Shown here in pieces: positions 61,459-64,000 of a stretch of 64,000 bases of DNA. Under the pieces are notes generated by a model that was given only the letters and a program-made list of their open reading frames with translations, was not told where the DNA came from and ran no database searches. The first letter of the stretch is position 1. Every line of letters begins with the position of its first letter. Location: NCBI GenBank assembly GCA_047627915.1, contig JBLHTZ010000010.1, positions 1-64,000 on the forward strand. The letters are read 5' to 3'. This DNA is from NORP294 sp047627915. GTDB taxonomy: Bacteria > Bacteroidota > Bacteroidia > Flavobacteriales_E > Vicingaceae. Position numbers and translations under genes: made by a program.

Positions 61459-62740
61459 TATTTATCTCTTTTAATCTTAGCGTAACAGCATTTTTGTGAG
61501 CGAATAGGCCTTCAGCTTCTGCCATCAGTTCAATTGCATTTCCAATTCCTTTAATTCCTTCTTTACTCAGTTTTTGAAAAGTTATTTTTTTTACAAAACT
61601 ATCTAATGATACCCCACTATAATTTTTGGCGTAACCGTTAGTTGGTAAAGTGTGATTAGTTCCGCTAGCATAATCTCCAGCGCTTTCGCAACTGTAATTT
61701 CCAATAAAAACGGACCCAGCATTTATGATATTACCTAAATAACTCTCAGCATTATCGGTAGCAAAAATTAAGTGCTCTGGAGCATATTCATTACTAAATG
61801 TTAAGCACTCATCAATTGAGTTAAACAATATTGCTTTACTATTTTCTAATGCTTTTTTTGCGACATCATTTCTAGGTAATTTGACTAATTGTTTTTCAAT
61901 TTCAAGTAATGATGAATTAATTATTTCTTCATTATCAGAAACTAAAATTACCTGACTATCTTCTCCATGCTCAGCTTGAGAAAGTAAATCTGCGGCAACA
62001 AAAGCAGGATTACTGGTAGTATCTGCAATAACTAAAACTTCACTTGGCCCTGCGGGCATATCTATAGCAACTCCATCTTGCTGAGCCATTTCTTTTGCTT
62101 TAGTCACGTACTGGTTTCCTGGGCCAAAAATCTTATCTACTTTAAGGATGCTTTCAGTACCATATGTTAATCCAGCAATTGCTTGAGCTCCACCAATTTT
62201 GTAAATTGTTTTTAACCCTACTAAATTAGCAGTATATAAAATGGCTGGATTTATTTCACCATATTTGTTGGTAGGTGTACATAATACAACCTTGTTACAT
62301 CCTGCAATTTTTGCAGGAATACCTAGCATTAAAATAGTTGAGAAAAGAGGAGCTGAACCACCAGGAATATACAAACCAACTTTTTCAATGGCGACTGATT
62401 TTCTCCAGCAATTTACACCTGGAGAAGTTTCAATAACTTGTTCAACTACTATTTGTGAATTATGAAATACTTCAATATTTTTTTTTGCAACTTTAATGGC
62501 ATTCTTTAGCTCAGAAGGAACAATTTGTATAGCATCATTAATTTCTTTTTCAGAAACAATAAGTTTTTCAAGAGTAGCTCCATCAAACATACTTATATAT
62601 TTAAATACTGCTTTATCTCCATTTAATTTAACATCTCGCATTATCGATTGAACTGCCTCGCTCAATTGTTTTTGCTGAATAGCTGGTCGAGTGATTAAGT
62701 TCGACCATTCCTTTCTATTTGGATTTTTATATTTTTTCAT
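61451..62740 (-). CDS. hisD: Histidinol dehydrogenase
   Basis: 429 residues. Zinc- and NAD-dependent; oxidises histidinol to histidine in two steps. GLYIPGGSAPLFSTILM, KIFGPGNQYVTKAKEMAQ, DMPAGPSEVLVIAD, LLSQAEHGEDSQ and NEYAPEHL are the conserved blocks, with the catalytic Glu-His in the last. It overlaps hisG by one base. Confidence 0.98.
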   Translation of the reverse strand: MKKYKNPNRKEWSNLITRPAIQQKQLSEAVQSIMRDVKLNGDKAVFKYISMFDGATLEKLIVSEKEINDAIQIVPSELKNAIKVAKKNIEVFHNSQIVVEQVIETSPGVNCWRKSVAIEKVGLYIPGGSAPLFSTILMLGIPAKIAGCNKVVLCTPTNKYGEINPAILYTANLVGLKTIYKIGGAQAIAGLTYGTESILKVDKIFGPGNQYVTKAKEMAQQDGVAIDMPAGPSEVLVIADTTSNPAFVAADLLSQAEHGEDSQVILVSDNEEIINSSLLEIEKQLVKLPRNDVAKKALENSKAILFNSIDECLTFSNEYAPEHLIFATDNAESYLGNIINAGSVFIGNYSCESAGDYASGTNHTLPTNGYAKNYSGVSLDSFVKKITFQKLSKEGIKGIGNAIELMAEAEGLFAHKNAVTLRLKEINNV

Positions 62741-63597
62741 TACAATACCATTTTATCAATAGGAACAACTAAAATTCCTTCTGCTCCTGCGTTTTTTAAT
62801 TCATCAATTACTTCCCAAAATTTATTATCATCTATCACAGAGTGGAGCGAACTCCATCCTTTTTCAGCTAATGGGAGTATGGTTGGACTTTTTAAAACAG
62901 GTAATATTTTGGTGACTTCCGCAATTTTATCATTGGGTACATTCATTAAAATGTACTTAGTATTTTTTGCTTTTATTACCGCTTTCATTCTAAACAATAA
63001 ACGAGACAGGATTTTCTCTTTTTCTTCACTCAGCTTATTTGATTTTGCCAATACAGCTTCTGATTGCAGGATCACCTGAGTTTCGCGTAAGCCATTTTTA
63101 AATAGGGTATTTCCAGAACTTACAATATCACAAATACCATCAGCTAAACCAATGTTAGGTGCAATCTCAACTGAACCAGAAATAATGTGAACCTTGGCAT
63201 TGATGTTGTTCTTGGCTAAAAAATGGTTTAAAGTATTTGGGTAGGATGTCGCAATTTGCTTTCCTTCAAAATAACTGAGTTTATTGTTCTCAACTTCTTT
63301 TGGAACAGCCAATGAAACCTTACATTTTGAGAATCCTAGTTTTTTGACAACTATAACTTGTTTCTCTTTTTCGATTAGTAGATTCTCACCAATAATAGCT
63401 ATGTCTACTATCCCATCTTCTAAGTATTGAGGGATATCAGAATTTCTTAAGTAAAGAATCTCTAATGGAAAATTTGGTACACAAACTTTTAATTGGTCAA
63501 TTCCATTTTCGATGGAAATACCACAAGCCTTTAATAGTTTAAGTGAGTCTTCGTTTAAACGGCCACTTTTTTGAATTGCAATTTTTAATTTACTCAT
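62740..63597 (-). CDS. hisG: ATP phosphoribosyltransferase, long form
   Basis: 285 residues from ATG 63597 (MSKLKIAIQKSGRL), the canonical start; an 18-codon extension to 63651 would run into the attenuator. First committed enzyme of histidine synthesis. The phosphate-binding loop is in GLADGICDIVSSGNTL. The C-terminal ~75 residues (KSPTILPLAEKGWSSLHSV, AGAEGILVVPIDKMV) form the ACT-like regulatory domain of long-form HisG, so allosteric inhibition by histidine is expected and HisZ is not needed. First structural gene after the leader. Confidence 0.97.
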   Translation of the reverse strand: MSKLKIAIQKSGRLNEDSLKLLKACGISIENGIDQLKVCVPNFPLEILYLRNSDIPQYLEDGIVDIAIIGENLLIEKEKQVIVVKKLGFSKCKVSLAVPKEVENNKLSYFEGKQIATSYPNTLNHFLAKNNINAKVHIISGSVEIAPNIGLADGICDIVSSGNTLFKNGLRETQVILQSEAVLAKSNKLSEEKEKILSRLLFRMKAVIKAKNTKYILMNVPNDKIAEVTKILPVLKSPTILPLAEKGWSSLHSVIDDNKFWEVIDELKNAGAEGILVVPIDKMVL

Positions 63598-63649
63598 TAT
63601 TTGATTTTTTAATTTTAAAAATCTGAGTAAACTTTGAGGGGTAGAAAAC

Positions 63650-63683
63650 AAAAAAACCCGTCTGATTTACTCAGACGGGTTTT
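63650..63683 (-). terminator. Attenuator terminator of the histidine operon
   Basis: On the minus strand AAAACCCGTCTGA (63683-63671) and TCAGACGGGTTTT (63665-63653) form a perfect 13-bp stem with a 5-base loop, ending in a run of seven Ts, then G and four more Ts. CTCAGGCG in the leader (63726-63719) can pair with CGTCTGAG (63677-63670) over 8 bp with one G-U, which would break the terminator stem. Confidence 0.9.
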
Positions 63684-63706
63684 GAAATATCTTTAAATTA
63701 CTTATA

Positions 63707-63769
63707 TCAAATCCTGTTCGCCTGAGGGCAAATATGAAAATGATGATGATGTAATTGTATAAAATTCAT
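63707..63769 (-). CDS. hisL: Histidine operon leader peptide
   Basis: A 20-residue ORF, ATG at 63769 to TGA at 63707, too short for usual gene calling. Residues 7-12 read HHHHFH, all from CAT codons except the Phe. It begins about 19 bases after the -7 element, ends 24 bases before the terminator stem and 110 bases before hisG. Ribosome stalling on the His codons when charged tRNA-His is scarce would leave the next segment (Cys-Pro-Gln-Ala codons) free to form the antiterminator. The symbol is used by functional analogy to enterobacterial hisL; no homology is claimed. Confidence 0.85.
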   Translation of the reverse strand: MNFIQLHHHHFHICPQANRI

Positions 63770-63787
63770 TTTGTCTTTTTCTTGATG

Positions 63788-63795
63788 CAAAGATA
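63788..63795 (-). promoter_or_regulatory. -7 promoter element TATCTTTG of the histidine operon
   Basis: Minus-strand TATCTTTG (63795-63788) fits TAnnTTTG exactly. Expected start point near 63782, about 13 bases before the leader-peptide ATG. No clear -33 element. Confidence 0.7.
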
Positions 63796-63873
63796 TATTT
63801 ATATTCAATACTGTCCGATAAAAAATTTTATTAAAATCTAAAGATATGGGCAGTTAATTTCCTTTTGATAAGG

Positions 63874-63900
63874 GCTGAGCTTACTTCGACGCAGCTCAGC
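63874..63900. repeat. Palindromic intergenic element
   Basis: GCTGAGCT (63874-63881) and AGCTCAGC (63893-63900) are perfect inverted repeats around TACTTCGACGC. A related GAGCCTTTGTCGAA follows near 63935. Such TTCGAC/GTCGAA-containing hairpins are often dispersed repeats in Bacteroidota; there is no T-run, so a terminator is unlikely. Confidence 0.5.
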
Positions 63901-64000
63901 ACATGTTTTACTTTACTTTTTGCTTGGTTATTGAGCCTTTGTCGAAATACACCAAAAAGTAAAATTAAAAACAAAAAAATGTCAAATTAAAAGTTTGTCG

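Larger units (their letters stand above)
63770..64000. other. Region upstream of the histidine operon
   Basis: Holds the his promoter element and, further upstream, the palindrome at 63874-63900. No ORF with coding character was seen up to the window end. Confidence 0.5.

Noticed and set aside
63622..63631. Segment TCTGAGTAAA as the classical his antiterminator
   Set aside because: It is transcribed after the terminator, so it cannot act in the first decision; the leader pairing at 63719-63726 fits better.
63740..63751. Simple-sequence repeat or CRISPR-like ATGATG run
   Set aside because: It is the CAT histidine-codon run of the leader peptide read on the other strand.

Overview
The window looks like a chromosomal segment of a low-GC member of the Bacteroidota, most likely Flavobacteriales. 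The evidence is the type IX secretion (T9SS) type A C-terminal sorting domains on several secreted proteins, a PorV/PorQ-family protein, a TonB receptor with a carboxypeptidase-like N-terminal extension, promoter -7 elements of the TAnnTTTG type, many lipoproteins, and house-keeping genes (guaA, argS, ffh, folD, ftsK, lolA) in flavobacterial form. The species cannot be named from the sequence. No tRNA, rRNA, CRISPR array, transposase or integrase was seen.

Layout. 1-576 is the C-terminal part of a secreted EEP-family nuclease. 707-11639 is a surface-protein cluster: two secreted proteins, an FN3-like lipoprotein, a TonB-dependent receptor, a PorV/PorQ-family protein and a beta-propeller lipoprotein. 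11645-12070 is a small iron-sulfur (CDGSH) protein. 12211-24435 appears to be a catabolic region for aspartyl or isoaspartyl peptides and dicarboxylates: an SLC13 transporter, a secreted hydrolase, a MocR-like regulator whose aminotransferase domain has lost the PLP lysine, two lamin-tail-domain surface proteins, a DcuC-type transporter, isoaspartyl dipeptidase, an M14 carboxypeptidase and two OprP-like porins. Two pairs of AATTGGTATGC-type boxes with a 23-bp period, one in each intergenic region around the regulator gene, are its probable operators.

24472-49030 is mostly core metabolism and cell biology: formate-THF ligase, a PLP enzyme, a sortilin-like BNR-repeat protein, GMP synthase, a LysM/periplasmic-binding fusion, LolA, FtsK, arginase-family enzyme with ArgS, Ffh, FolD, a Crp-type regulator and thioredoxin-like proteins. 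49133-56626 is a looser accessory stretch (putative porin, WG-repeat protein, ACR3-type efflux protein, T9SS proteins, an NTF2-like lipoprotein) with long AT-rich spacers and related repeat blocks.

56718-63597 is a complete histidine operon on the minus strand, in transcription order hisG-D-C-B-H-A-F-IE, with every junction overlapping by 1-8 bases. Upstream lie a TATCTTTG promoter element, a 20-residue leader peptide with five histidines in six codons (HHHHFH), and a 13-bp-stem terminator. An 8-bp pairing between the codons just after the histidines and the 5' arm of the terminator gives an alternative fold. This is a textbook-style histidine attenuator and is the clearest regulatory structure in the window. 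The MocR-like regulator with its operators is the second.
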